This document shows, in pieces, positions 42,420 through 50,424 of a stretch of 64,000 bases of DNA. The position numbers and the translations under genes were made by a program. The number at the start of each line of letters is the position of its first letter. Positions within the stretch are counted from its first letter, which is position 1. The stretch is from Delta-02 sp964513565. GTDB lineage: Bacteria > Desulfobacterota > Syntrophorhabdia > Syntrophorhabdales > Syntrophorhabdaceae. The notes under the pieces are model-generated. The model searched no databases. It was given only the letters and a program-made list of their open reading frames with translations, and was not told the origin of the DNA. The stretch spans positions 4,759-68,758 of the forward strand of contig CAZENE010000018.1 of the NCBI GenBank assembly GCA_964513565.1. The letters run 5' to 3'.

Positions 42420-43295
42420 TTAGGTTATCCGGTACCATCCTGCATCGGACGTGATGAGGCCGTCTTTTATCAGCGAAGAGAGTATGGGCGTCAGCCTGTC
42501 CCCGGTGCACCCCGTCGCTTCAAACAGATCATTGGCCGATGCCGAGGTCTTTCGGAGTAAGTATTTGATGACACACCCCCTTATATGCCTGTCGGAATCC
42601 TGAAACCGGGATTGCCGCGAATAGTGGGCGCTCTTTCGGTTGGGGTTCACCGAGATAGTGTTCAGGTATGTGCCGTAGTCCATAAGCGCATAGTACCAGT
42701 CCCGGGGATGCGACCAGTCCAGGGCAGCTTCGACAAGAGGGGCGATCTCATTATCAGAGACCCTGCCCCTGTCGGGAAAGAAATGGTGAATGAAAACACG
42801 CCTGATGTTTGTTTCGATAAAAACTGAAGGCAGATCAAAGGCAAAGGCCCTGATCGCACCGGCCGTCGCATCTCCTATACCGGGCAGCGCCTTGAGTGAT
42901 CTTCGGTCAGGGGGCAGAATCCCCGAGTATTCTCCCGCCACGATCCCGGCCAGCTGTTTCAGAGAAAGTGCCCTCTTATTATAACCCAGGCCCTGCCATG
43001 CACCCATGACATCACTTAAGCGTGCACCCGCGAGAGCAGCGAAACCGGGAAATCTATCCAGGAAAGGTTCGAATTTCCCGATCACCCGTTCGACACCGGT
43101 TTGTTGAAGCATGATCTCGGAGATCACTATTCTGTAAGGGGTAATGTGCTCTCTCCACGGGAAACTCCGTTTATTTTCCTTGTAGAATCCGGCTATTTCT
43201 CTTTGAAATACGACAATTTTCGACGCGTGTACCCGTGCTATTTCGCCCGGCAAAGCTTCAGGGCTGCGGGGCAACGATCTTTTAATCATCATCAC
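42420..43295 (-). CDS. MutY-like HhH-GPD DNA glycosylase lacking the Fe-S cluster motif
   Basis: A 291-aa protein with the HhH-GPD glycosylase core at residues about 30-225. WREHITPYRIVISEIMLQQT carries the MutY catalytic Glu, and the helix-hairpin-helix LPGIGDATAGAI is near 140. The catalytic Asp of MutY (LDGNV) is replaced by Glu in FIETNIRR. The four-cysteine Fe-S loop and the C-terminal Nudix-like domain of MutY are absent; a winged-helix-like domain (about 235-291) replaces them. It may still remove adenine opposite 8-oxoG, or have another substrate. It overlaps the 53-aa gene upstream; start is GTG 43295 or an ATG next to it. Confidence 0.82.
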   Translation of the reverse strand: MMMIKRSLPRSPEALPGEIARVHASKIVVFQREIAGFYKENKRSFPWREHITPYRIVISEIMLQQTGVERVIGKFEPFLDRFPGFAALAGARLSDVMGAWQGLGYNKRALSLKQLAGIVAGEYSGILPPDRRSLKALPGIGDATAGAIRAFAFDLPSVFIETNIRRVFIHHFFPDRGRVSDNEIAPLVEAALDWSHPRDWYYALMDYGTYLNTISVNPNRKSAHYSRQSRFQDSDRHIRGCVIKYLLRKTSASANDLFEATGCTGDRLTPILSSLIKDGLITSDAGWYRIT

Positions 43296-43443
43296 AGCCG
43301 GAAATATCCTCGTCCCTCAACTCGGGCAATTCGCTGAGTATGTCGCAGATGCATAATTTCATGTACGGCGGATTATCCGGGTCATAAACCGGAAACGCGC
43401 CCTCCGCGCTTCCCGCATCACCCTGTCTTTCGGCATTTTCCAT
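43282..43443 (-). CDS. 53-aa acidic small protein
   Basis: A 53-codon frame, MENAERQGD start, central YDPDNPPYMKLCICDIL and an acidic end (DEDISGCDDD). Three cysteines (31, 33 and 50) could bind metal. The last 14 bases overlap the mutY-like start, which suggests coupling. An extended -10 element (TGATATAAT) ends six bases before the ATG and there is no Shine-Dalgarno sequence, so the mRNA should be leaderless. No family was recognised. The open frame, position and promoter support a real gene. Confidence 0.6.
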   Translation of the reverse strand: MENAERQGDAGSAEGAFPVYDPDNPPYMKLCICDILSELPELRDEDISGCDDD

Positions 43444-43449
43444 AAATAT

Positions 43450-43458
43450 ATTATATCA
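43450..43458 (-). promoter_or_regulatory. Extended -10 promoter of the 53-aa/mutY-like pair
   Basis: On the minus strand TGATATAAT at 43458-43450, a perfect extended -10 (TG-N-TATAAT), located just after the uppP stop. The start site should be at the A of the ATG at 43443. Confidence 0.6.
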
Positions 43459-43465
43459 GCATACA

Positions 43466-44263
43466 CTACAGGCGCGACACCTGTGAAAAAATCAATATCA
43501 GCAGGGCAAGTCCTATTCTGTAATATGCAAAGAGGTCCAGGGTATGGTCCTTAAGATATGCAATAAGGAATTTGAGGCTCGCAGCCCCGAATATGAAGGC
43601 TGAGAGCATCCCGAAAAGGTACAGGGCAGTTGCGTCACCCTGAAATTGCACATTCCTCGATTCATAAATAGACGTGCCAAGGATGATCGGAATGGCGAGC
43701 ATGAATGAGAAATCAACCGCTTCGCTTTTTCTGATCCCGAGGAATATTGCCATGGTTATTGTAATTCCGCTGCGCGAAACGCCGGGTACGAGGGCAATTG
43801 CCTGTGCGATCCCTATCGCTATCGCGATGGGCATGGTGATCTCACTTCTGTCCACGGCTACCCGTTCGGAGAGGATCATCATGATCGCCACCAGGGCAAG
43901 CATGAATGCCGCGATAAGGGGGACCCTCAGATATTGCTCTATAAGGTCCTTGCCGAACAGGCCCGCAATAACAGCCGGTATCGTCGCGACGATGAGCTTG
44001 AACAGCATCGACCGGGTACCTAGGCCGTCGCGAAAGTCGACCAGACCTTCTATAACTGTACGGACAAACTTTTTGCCATATAGCACGAGTACCGCGAGGA
44101 GACTCCCGAAATGGAGCATAACATCATATGTAAGAGGGTTAACGTTCGCTTCGGATATGTTAAAGAGCCACGGTATGACGATGAGATGGGCCGAACTGCT
44201 TATAGGAAGAAATTCGGTTATGCCCTGCACCGCACCCATGAGGATGCTTTGCAGGACCGTCAC
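43466..44263 (-). CDS. uppP: Undecaprenyl-diphosphatase UppP (BacA)
   Basis: A 265-aa integral membrane enzyme that recycles the undecaprenyl carrier for peptidoglycan and other envelope polymers. The two signature segments are present: QGITEFLPISSSAHLIV at about residues 14-30 and VPGVSRSGITIT at about 155-166. Eight hydrophobic stretches are visible. The ATG overlaps the tonB stop (ATGA), placing this enzyme at the end of the exbB-exbD-tonB operon, which is unusual. Confidence 0.94.
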   Translation of the reverse strand: MTVLQSILMGAVQGITEFLPISSSAHLIVIPWLFNISEANVNPLTYDVMLHFGSLLAVLVLYGKKFVRTVIEGLVDFRDGLGTRSMLFKLIVATIPAVIAGLFGKDLIEQYLRVPLIAAFMLALVAIMMILSERVAVDRSEITMPIAIAIGIAQAIALVPGVSRSGITITMAIFLGIRKSEAVDFSFMLAIPIILGTSIYESRNVQFQGDATALYLFGMLSAFIFGAASLKFLIAYLKDHTLDLFAYYRIGLALLILIFSQVSRL

Positions 44264-45042
44264 GAGATCCCTCCGGGAAGGAACCGGAAGCCTACCTCGA
44301 GCGCGTCGGTGTTGAGCGATGACGGTATCGGGGGCAACGGTTCCACCGCACGCAAAACACGAAGGACCGACTCGTCATAGACCCTATTGCCTGAACGCTT
44401 TTCAATGTTTATATCGACAATTCTGCCGTCTTTTCTGATCTTGATCAGCACAATTGTCTCAAGGTTCTTCTTCTGGGCCATGCCCGGGACATTCCAAGCA
44501 TTTTTTATTTTTTCCCAGAGGTCAAGGAGATATTTTTGCATCGCAGGGTCAAGTGGAGCACCCGACCCGCCGCCGCTTCCCGGCAAGCCGCCACCGGAGC
44601 CTGCCTTGCCCGGGCCACCGGAGCCTGCCTTGGCGATATCGAAATACTCAGTTTTCTTCCTTATGTTTCGTATTTTCTCCTGAAGGCTATCCACTTCTTC
44701 GCGGGTCGCCTTCGTTTTAACGGGCTGCTTCTTCTTCGATAAGGATACCGCGTCATCTTCTTTCTGCATCGACTGCGGTTTCACTTTCTTTTCCTTGATC
44801 GCCGGCGCAGGCTTATCCGGTATTGGTTTGGGTTTTGGTTCCGGTCTTGCCTGACTCTGGAGCTTCGGCCCGCCCCCTCCCCCGCCGAGATTCCCTGCGC
44901 TTCCGACGAGGTTGACCGAATATGCACCGGAGAGGTCTATTTTTTTCGAAGACAATTTTAAAGGGATCGAAAATGCCCCGATGATGATGATATGAAGGGC
45001 CAAAGATACCGCAAGCATTTTATACCAGGCTTCTTCACTCAT
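44260..45042 (-). CDS. TonB/TolA-family energy transducer
   Basis: A 260-aa protein with one N-terminal helix (about residues 8-26), a Pro/Lys-rich spacer (RPEPKPKPIPDKPAP), a Gly/Ser-rich tandem stretch near 140-165 encoded by a 19-bp direct repeat, and a C-terminal TonB-like domain with IRKDGRIVDINIEKRSGN. It would transmit the proton-motive force from ExbB/ExbD to outer-membrane receptors or serve as TolA. No receptor gene is nearby. It overlaps exbD by 8 bp. Confidence 0.87.
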   Translation of the reverse strand: MSEEAWYKMLAVSLALHIIIIGAFSIPLKLSSKKIDLSGAYSVNLVGSAGNLGGGGGGPKLQSQARPEPKPKPIPDKPAPAIKEKKVKPQSMQKEDDAVSLSKKKQPVKTKATREEVDSLQEKIRNIRKKTEYFDIAKAGSGGPGKAGSGGGLPGSGGGSGAPLDPAMQKYLLDLWEKIKNAWNVPGMAQKKNLETIVLIKIRKDGRIVDINIEKRSGNRVYDESVLRVLRAVEPLPPIPSSLNTDALEVGFRFLPGGIS

Positions 45043-45445
45043 TTCTGTCCAATGGTTTCGTTACTATGTTGACTTTGTCTACGCCGGCTTCCCGGATCGT
45101 TCCCATACACCGCACGACAAACCCATACGGAACATCCTTATCGGCCCGGAGGTATATCTCCTTTTTATCCCTGTTCGCGAAGAGGAACTGAATGGCCTGT
45201 TTGAGGTCCTTGTACTCGATCTTCTTTTCGTTGAGAATGAGGCGCTGGTCCTTGGTTACATTGAGGATCTGCGGTTCATCCTTTGTCGGCAATGCACGCG
45301 CTGTCACATTCGGTATATCGATCCCGAGACCATGCTGCATCATAGGGGCGGTGATCATGAAAACGATAAGAAGGACGAGCATGACATCGACAAGAGGGAT
45401 GACGTTGATCTCGGATAATGGCCCCTTTGTGTCGCGTGTTTTCAT
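45035..45445 (-). CDS. ExbD/TolR-family biopolymer transport protein
   Basis: A 136-aa protein with a single N-terminal helix carrying the essential aspartate (VIPLVDVMLVLLIVFMI, Asp22) and a periplasmic ExbD/TolR domain. With the ExbB-like protein it forms a proton-driven motor that drives the adjacent TonB-like protein. The two starts and stops overlap by 4-8 bp, so the three genes are translated together. Confidence 0.92.
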   Translation of the reverse strand: MKTRDTKGPLSEINVIPLVDVMLVLLIVFMITAPMMQHGLGIDIPNVTARALPTKDEPQILNVTKDQRLILNEKKIEYKDLKQAIQFLFANRDKKEIYLRADKDVPYGFVVRCMGTIREAGVDKVNIVTKPLDRNE

Positions 45446-46119
45446 TTCTCTAAAATATTAGTGAGATACATCGCCGCATTTTCCATGCGGGAGAGGATCC
45501 TTTTTAGCCTTCCCAAAAAGTAGTTGTAGGCGAGAACTGCCGGTATTGCTGTCGCAAGGCCCAAAGCGGTCGCGATCAGGGCCTCACTGATGCCCGGCGC
45601 CACGACCGCGAGGCTTGTTGTGCCACGGACACCGATTTCACGAAAAGAATCCATTATCCCCCATACCGTGCCGAAAAGGCCTATGAATGGCGCCGTATTG
45701 GCGGTAGTTGCCAGAAAGGAAAGCCTTCTCTCGAGCTTCACGGACTCCTCTGCGATCGATATCTTAAGCATATTGTCGATAGCGGGCATATCATCTTTGT
45801 TTATACTGCCCGGATTATCCTTTTGCCGTGATGTCACTTCCTTGTAGCAGGCCAGCACGAGCCGGTAGAAAGCATTATCCTGACTGTCACGGTATACCGA
45901 TATCAGCTTCTTGAAAGAATCCGCCTCTTTGACTGCCCTGAAGAACCTGTCGCCTTCAGATTCGGTCCGGCCATATTGCCTGAACTTCATGAAGATGATG
46001 GTCCATGATACGATGGAGAAGAAAAAGAGGATCAGCATGACTACCTTGGCCATTGGCCCGGCGCCAAGGATCATCCCCATCAACCCGCTGGAATAAATGT
46101 TTGCGCTTGCTACGTCCAT
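45442..46119 (-). CDS. ExbB/TolQ-family biopolymer transport protein
   Basis: A 225-aa inner-membrane motor subunit with three helices (about residues 17-40, 135-160 and 175-200). The family signature TANTAPFIGLFGTVWGIMDSF is at about 136-156 and LIATALGLATAIPAVLAYN near 180. The ATG at 46119 is chosen because it gives the normal N-terminus MDVASANIYSS; an upstream in-frame start at 46188 would lie upstream of the promoter. No Shine-Dalgarno sequence; the promoter 11 bp away predicts a 4-5-nt leader. Confidence 0.9.
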   Translation of the reverse strand: MDVASANIYSSGLMGMILGAGPMAKVVMLILFFFSIVSWTIIFMKFRQYGRTESEGDRFFRAVKEADSFKKLISVYRDSQDNAFYRLVLACYKEVTSRQKDNPGSINKDDMPAIDNMLKISIAEESVKLERRLSFLATTANTAPFIGLFGTVWGIMDSFREIGVRGTTSLAVVAPGISEALIATALGLATAIPAVLAYNYFLGRLKRILSRMENAAMYLTNILEK

Positions 46120-46130
46120 TTTTGGTCTAG

Positions 46131-46159
46131 AGATTACAACAAACGCCTCCGCTTGTAAA
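46131..46159 (-). promoter_or_regulatory. Promoter of exbB-exbD-tonB-uppP, predicted near-leaderless
   Basis: On the minus strand TTTACA (46159-46154), 17-bp spacer, TAATCT (46136-46131). Eleven bases to the exbB ATG. Confidence 0.55.
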
Positions 46160-46370
46160 GAAAAAGGCTCACTTCTTTTCTGAGACACCCAAACATATGG
46201 AACTGTTCCGAGGGCAGCGCGGAGGCCATTTTAAGGTTCAGATCGAGGATGATCACGCGCAAGCGCGTACACTTGGGCATCGATGAGGAGCGCGACGCAG
46301 GCGTACTTTTAGGCACGCCGGGGAGCAACGGGGAAGATAACCAAGGCGGCGCTTCGATATAAAGCTGAAA

Positions 46371-46401
46371 ATTAAAAACCCCCTGGTTGGGTGCCAGGGG
46401 G
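46371..46401 (-). terminator. Terminator of the candidate small RNA
   Basis: On the minus strand a perfect 8-bp stem CCCCCTGG/CCAGGGGG with loop CACCCAA followed by TTTTTAATTTT. Confidence 0.85.
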
Positions 46402-46477
46402 AAGGGGGGTTATTATGAGAAGCTTGTGGAGGTGAATTTCGTATGTTATTCAATATGTGAAATAATGCACGCTTTCC

Positions 46478-46576
46478 TCATATTACTATCGTGCGTTCCT
46501 CATAATGAACGAGCACTGTTGAAGAATCACTCTTCAGTTCACTGTGTCTGGTCTCATTATGTGAATTATTTCCCAT
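46478..46576 (-). CDS. Possible 32-aa peptide at the 5' end of the small RNA
   Basis: ATG at 46576 lies about 5 nt after the predicted start site, the same spacing as in other near-leaderless genes of this window. The frame gives MGNNSHNETRH and continues polar to a hydrophobic end (RTIVI). No ribosome binding site and no similarity recognised; the RNA hairpins overlap it, so it may be non-coding. Confidence 0.25.
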   Translation of the reverse strand: MGNNSHNETRHSELKSDSSTVLVHYEERTIVI

Positions 46577-46587
46577 GTCTTGATGGT

Positions 46588-46616
46588 ATGATAATGTATG
46601 GCGGCCATTTTGTCAA
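46588..46616 (-). promoter_or_regulatory. Promoter of the candidate small RNA
   Basis: On the minus strand perfect TTGACA (46616-46611), 17-bp spacer, TATCAT (46593-46588). It starts about 30 bp after the hemW stop. Confidence 0.75.
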
Positions 46617-46647
46617 TAGAAATTTTTTATCGTGTAAAAACGAAAGG

Positions 46648-47757
46648 TTACGATATCATAAGAGGAAGTTTATCCGCAAAAAGATATCCCTTTAAAGTGG
46701 GAAGAATCCTCTCATCGTGATAGGAAACGAATCCGGATTCATAAAGATCCCTGATCTTGTCCTGCGGCGGCGCAGGAACGGTCTGCCGCACATCGACTCC
46801 CCACATAGTTCGAAAGCCAAAGAGAAATTTTTCAAGGTTCAGCTGGCTGGACGTTAATTCCTCGGACCCTTTAACCGGGGTCCTTCCATGGAATTTCAAA
46901 TATAGATCGACATCACGGACGTTCCACCATCTTTTGTTCCCGGTAAATGAATGGGCCGAAGGGCCAAGGCCAAGGTACGGCGTATGCTGCCAGTATTTTA
47001 CGTTATGGCGTGAGATGTTTCCAGGGTCCCTGGCGTAATTCGATATCTCGTAATGTATAAAGCCTGACCCAGTAAGATATTCCGAGGTAAGGACAAAAAG
47101 GTCAGCCTGAAGGGATTCCTCGGGCAGCTTGAGACTTCCCGTCTTTGCAAGGCCGGAGAACGGGGTGTCCCCTTCAACGGTAAGCTGATAGCAGGAAAGA
47201 TGGCCCGGCGTGAAAGAAAGAGTCCTCGTGAGCGTTTTACGCCAGCTCTCCTTAGATTGACCCGGCAACCCGTACATCAGGTCGATGCTGTATTCATCGA
47301 ATCCGGCCTCGCAAACCGCTTCAAGTGCGGATACAGCCTGCCGGGCTGTATGGCGCCTGCCTAAGAAGCGGACTTCCTGTTCCACAAACGACTGCACTCC
47401 GAGACTCGCGCGATTGATTCCCAGCTCCTTGTAGGAGGCCAGCCTTTCAGGCGTTACATCATCAGGGTTTAATTCGATGGTTATTTCGGACGGATCGGAG
47501 AAACGGAATATTTCGCGAAGACCCCGCAGGAGCTTTTCCACGTGCCGGAGGTCAAGAAGGGACGGGGTCCCCCCGCCCAAATAGAGTGAATCGAATTGTT
47601 CGAATTTCTGACTGTAAACTACGGCTTCGGCAAGAACAGCCCTCAGCCATTCTTCGACCCGCTCCATTTTTGCTATTGAATAAAAATCACAGTACGGGCA
47701 TTTGGATTTACAGAATGGCACATGTACGTAAAGACCCGGGAGGTCCGTCTTATTCAT
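46648..47757 (-). CDS. hemW: HemW-like radical SAM haem chaperone
   Basis: A 369-aa radical-SAM protein of the HemN/HemW family. The cluster motif CKSKCPYC is at residues 16-23, preceded by YVHVPFC. GGGTPS, ELNPDD and SLGVQSF follow in order, with a C-terminal HemN domain. HemW inserts haem into respiratory enzymes and, unlike HemN, lacks coproporphyrinogen oxidase activity. The lack of an N-terminal extension fits HemW. It overlaps the end of lepA by 8 bp, an arrangement common in bacteria. Confidence 0.9.
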   Translation of the reverse strand: MNKTDLPGLYVHVPFCKSKCPYCDFYSIAKMERVEEWLRAVLAEAVVYSQKFEQFDSLYLGGGTPSLLDLRHVEKLLRGLREIFRFSDPSEITIELNPDDVTPERLASYKELGINRASLGVQSFVEQEVRFLGRRHTARQAVSALEAVCEAGFDEYSIDLMYGLPGQSKESWRKTLTRTLSFTPGHLSCYQLTVEGDTPFSGLAKTGSLKLPEESLQADLFVLTSEYLTGSGFIHYEISNYARDPGNISRHNVKYWQHTPYLGLGPSAHSFTGNKRWWNVRDVDLYLKFHGRTPVKGSEELTSSQLNLEKFLFGFRTMWGVDVRQTVPAPPQDKIRDLYESGFVSYHDERILPTLKGYLFADKLPLMIS

Positions 47758-49546
47758 CGTCCGCCTTCAGGGCCGCCAGGAAAGCGCTTTGCGGGATCTC
47801 CACATTCCCCACCATGCGCATGCGTTTTTTTCCTTTCTTCTGCTTCTCAAGAAGCTTTCTCTTCCGCGTGATATCGCCGCCGTAGCATTTCGAAGTAACA
47901 TCCTTACGGTATGCGGAGATCGTTGAACGGGAAATGATCTTCCCCCCGATCGCGCCCTGTATCGCGATCTTGAACTGCTGCCGGGGGATCTCATCTCTGA
48001 GTCTGTCACATACCTTAACGGCGCGCTCACGGGCATTGTCCTTGTGGACCAAGATGGACAGCGCATCGACCTTTTCGCCATTGACAAGAATGTCGAGTTT
48101 GACGAGGTTGCTTTCCCGGTAATCCGTTATTTCGTAATCGAAAGAACCATAGCCCTGCGTGATGCTCTTGAGCCTGTCATAGAAGTCAAAGATCACCTCT
48201 GCAAGCGGTAGGTCGAAGGTCACCTCGACCCGGCCGGGCGTGGGGTAACTCAAGTGCGAGTTCACGCCCCGTCTTTCCATGCAGAGCTTCATAACCGCCC
48301 CGACGTACCGTTCCGGTATCAGGATGCTGGCCCTGATATATGGCTCTTCCGACTTTTTTATCGAGCCGGGGTCGGGATAATAAAGCGGATTATCCACATC
48401 CACCCGGGTGTTGTCATCGAGATAAAAACGATATTGAACGCTGGGCGCGGTCATAATGATAGATTGATCGAATTCCCGTTCAAGACGCTCCTGTACTATC
48501 TCGAGATGCAGAAGCCCCAGGTAGCCGCATCGGAAACCCTGCCCCAGCGCGGCCGAGGAATCCTTCTCATAAACGAGAGATGCATCATTAAGCTTGTATT
48601 TTTCCAAGGCTTCGAGGAGTGACTGGTAATCATCGGAGGCTATCGGGTAGATAGACGAGAAGACGACCGGTTTCACTTCCTTGAAGCCGGGCAGCGGCTC
48701 GGGCGCCGGGTGCGTTTCGAGAGTGACCGTATCCCCGATCCGTGTATCGCTGACTGTTTTTATCCCCGCTATTATGTATCCGACCATTCCCGCCGTCAGT
48801 TCTTTTTGCGGCTCTCGCGTAAGGCGAAACACACCAACTTCCTCAACCCGGTACGTTGTTCCCTGCGACATGAGACAAATCGTATCGCCCTGTTTTACCC
48901 TGCCGTCAAATATGCGGCAGCTTACAATAGTGCCCCTGAAAGAATCATAGTGGGCATCAAAGATAAGGGCAGTCAGCGGCTTATCCGGGTCTCCTTTCGG
49001 TGGAGGAATTCTTTCGACGATCACCTTCAGGACATCCTCGATGCCGGTGCCCTCCTTGGCCGAACATAAGACGGCGGTATCGGGGTCAAGGCCCAATTCG
49101 TCATCGATCTCGTTCTTCACGCGCTCGACATCGGCCACAGGCAGGTCGATCTTGTTTATCACCGGAATGATAACCAGGTTGTGTTCCAGCGCTGCATACA
49201 GGTTTCCGAGGGTCTGCGCCTCAACTCCCTGCGCCGCGTCGATGATCAGCAATACCCCTTCGCATGACGCAAGCGCCCGCGACACCTCGTAGGAAAAATC
49301 GACATGCCCCGGGGTATCTATGAGGTTCAGTTCATATTTCTGACCATTGCCATCAATGTAAGGCAGGTCCACGGTCTGGCTCTTGATCGTGATACCGCGT
49401 TCACGCTCGATATCCATGTTGTCGAGTATCTGATCGCGGAATTGCCGGTCTTCGACCAACTTCGTATACTGAATGAGTCGGTCGGCCAGCGTCGACTTGC
49501 CGTGGTCTATATGGGCTATTATACTGAAATTTCTTATATGTTTCAT
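47750..49546 (-). CDS. lepA: Elongation factor 4 (LepA)
   Basis: A 598-aa translational GTPase. G1 AHIDHGKST is at residues 11-19, the effector ERGITIKSQ near 50, G3 DTPGHVDF near 77 and G4 NKID near 131. The LepA-specific C-terminal domain is complete (KDVTSKCYGGDITRKRKLLEKQKKG broken into normal motifs near 550-580). It acts on ribosomes during initiation or stress. The gene follows the 114-aa protein by 33 nt and overlaps hemW. Confidence 0.96.
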   Translation of the reverse strand: MKHIRNFSIIAHIDHGKSTLADRLIQYTKLVEDRQFRDQILDNMDIERERGITIKSQTVDLPYIDGNGQKYELNLIDTPGHVDFSYEVSRALASCEGVLLIIDAAQGVEAQTLGNLYAALEHNLVIIPVINKIDLPVADVERVKNEIDDELGLDPDTAVLCSAKEGTGIEDVLKVIVERIPPPKGDPDKPLTALIFDAHYDSFRGTIVSCRIFDGRVKQGDTICLMSQGTTYRVEEVGVFRLTREPQKELTAGMVGYIIAGIKTVSDTRIGDTVTLETHPAPEPLPGFKEVKPVVFSSIYPIASDDYQSLLEALEKYKLNDASLVYEKDSSAALGQGFRCGYLGLLHLEIVQERLEREFDQSIIMTAPSVQYRFYLDDNTRVDVDNPLYYPDPGSIKKSEEPYIRASILIPERYVGAVMKLCMERRGVNSHLSYPTPGRVEVTFDLPLAEVIFDFYDRLKSITQGYGSFDYEITDYRESNLVKLDILVNGEKVDALSILVHKDNARERAVKVCDRLRDEIPRQQFKIAIQGAIGGKIISRSTISAYRKDVTSKCYGGDITRKRKLLEKQKKGKKRMRMVGNVEIPQSAFLAALKADDE

Positions 49547-49579
49547 TCGCCGGGGCTCTCGGGACGCCCTCTTTCACCA

Positions 49580-49924
49580 TTATTTTTTGACTATCTCGAC
49601 GTCCACTTCGCCGCCGAAAACATCGGCGAGCTCCTTGTTAAGACTTATCATCTTATCTTCTGTTTCCGCCTCTACGACGAGCTCGCGGTCGTCGAGGACC
49701 TTCATTTTTCCGTATTTTTTGACAACTTCTATGACCTTTGACGGATCGGTCGTAACCCAACCCTTCATCCGTTTCACCAGCTCCTCGCCATTAAATGACC
49801 TTTCAATGGTGAGGTCCACCCTGCGCTTCTTGGCCTCCCATCCAACAAGTGCCGGCTGGGCAACCATAGGGGTCACGGGGTCGTGCATGGCTGCGCAGCG
49901 AAACCACAATTTTGCCCTGACCAT
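49580..49924 (-). CDS. Conserved-looking small protein of unknown function
   Basis: A 114-aa protein: MVRAKLWFRCAAMHDP start, then VDLTIERSFNGEELVKRMKGW, two alternating helix-strand units and an acidic end (VDVEIVKK). The charge pattern and regular helices look like a real globular protein of ferredoxin-like fold, but no family was recognised. GGAGG lies 7-8 nt before the ATG at 49924, better than an in-frame start at 49960. It precedes lepA and may be co-transcribed with lepA-hemW. Confidence 0.7.
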   Translation of the reverse strand: MVRAKLWFRCAAMHDPVTPMVAQPALVGWEAKKRRVDLTIERSFNGEELVKRMKGWVTTDPSKVIEVVKKYGKMKVLDDRELVVEAETEDKMISLNKELADVFGGEVDVEIVKK

Positions 49925-50002
49925 ATCAAGCCCTCCTTTTTGAGCATTGAAAAACAACATTAAATTAATGGTTTATAAAGATAAAGTCAATACGATGAGA
50001 TT

Positions 50003-50132
50003 CGTAAAACGTAAATCGTAAAACGCAAGATGTAAAGACAAAAACCCCTTTTTGCCATTATAATGAAGTTATTATAGACTGCGGATCTGCTTACGTCTTA
50101 ACGTATTACGTATTACGTATTACGTTTTACGG
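50003..50132. repeat. Large heptamer inverted repeat
   Basis: Left arm CGTAAAA CGTAAAT CGTAAAA CGCAAGA TGTAAAG (50003-50037). Right arm, inverted, CTTACGT CTTA then three perfect ACGTATT units and ACGTTTTACGG (50090-50132). The arms enclose about 52 bp and would form a long hairpin. It is the longest member of the family. The 279-bp spacer between the 114-aa gene and the 54-aa lipoprotein holds nothing else. Confidence 0.85.
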
Positions 50133-50203
50133 TCTCTGAATCAGTTTTTCGCTTTCCAGCCTTTTTTTTCGAGACAAAGTCTTGTCCGATCGCTAACGGC
50201 CGT

Positions 50204-50368
50204 TCAGGTATCGGGGATACCCTTGGCCGCAAGGTTCTTCCTTACCCACAACTCACAGGCTTTTCTGTCTTTGTCGAAATCGGCCCCCGTCTTACCCGGT
50301 TTTGTATACACCGTTGCACAACCCGACAGAAGAATAGCCACTGCAAACAACAACGCGGTCCTTTTCAT
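50204..50368 (-). CDS. Small lipoprotein
   Basis: A 54-aa lipoprotein: MKRTALLFAVAILLSGCATVY, lipobox LSGC with Cys17, then a 38-residue polar tail with one more Cys. The ATG at 50368 is the natural signal-peptide start; an in-frame frame extends to 50428 but starts inside the preceding gene end. GGAG is 12 nt upstream. It follows a 297-aa lipoprotein gene closely and is probably in the same operon. Function unknown. Confidence 0.75.
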   Translation of the reverse strand: MKRTALLFAVAILLSGCATVYTKPGKTGADFDKDRKACELWVRKNLAAKGIPDT

Positions 50369-50424
50369 GAGATTGTAACTCCGATCAGTATTGACACACT
50401 GCCCTGACGGGCACGACAACGAAA

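Larger units (their letters stand above)
46371..46581 (-). ncRNA. Candidate small RNA with its own promoter and terminator
   Basis: A 210-nt transcription unit on the minus strand in the 528-bp gap between exbB and hemW. The promoter is at 46588-46616 and a terminator (CCCCCTGG/CCAGGGGG, 7-nt loop, then UUUUUAAU) at 46371-46401. Inside, CATAATGA pairs with TCATTATG around an inner hairpin (TGAAGA-GTGAT-TCTTCA with a bulged extension), and GCACG pairs with CGTGC further on. It may encode a 32-aa peptide at its 5' end. The rest of the gap (46160-46370) holds no supported gene. Confidence 0.6.

Noticed and set aside
46160..46370. Short frames on either strand in the exbB-hemW gap
   Set aside because: No start signals, and frames conflict; could be a remnant of a lost gene but nothing supports a call.
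46405..46466. Two tiny plus-strand frames behind good ribosome binding sites (starts near 46415 and 46443)
   Set aside because: They encode only five or six residues with no gene following, and lie on the strand opposite the better supported small RNA. A leader-peptide role cannot be excluded.
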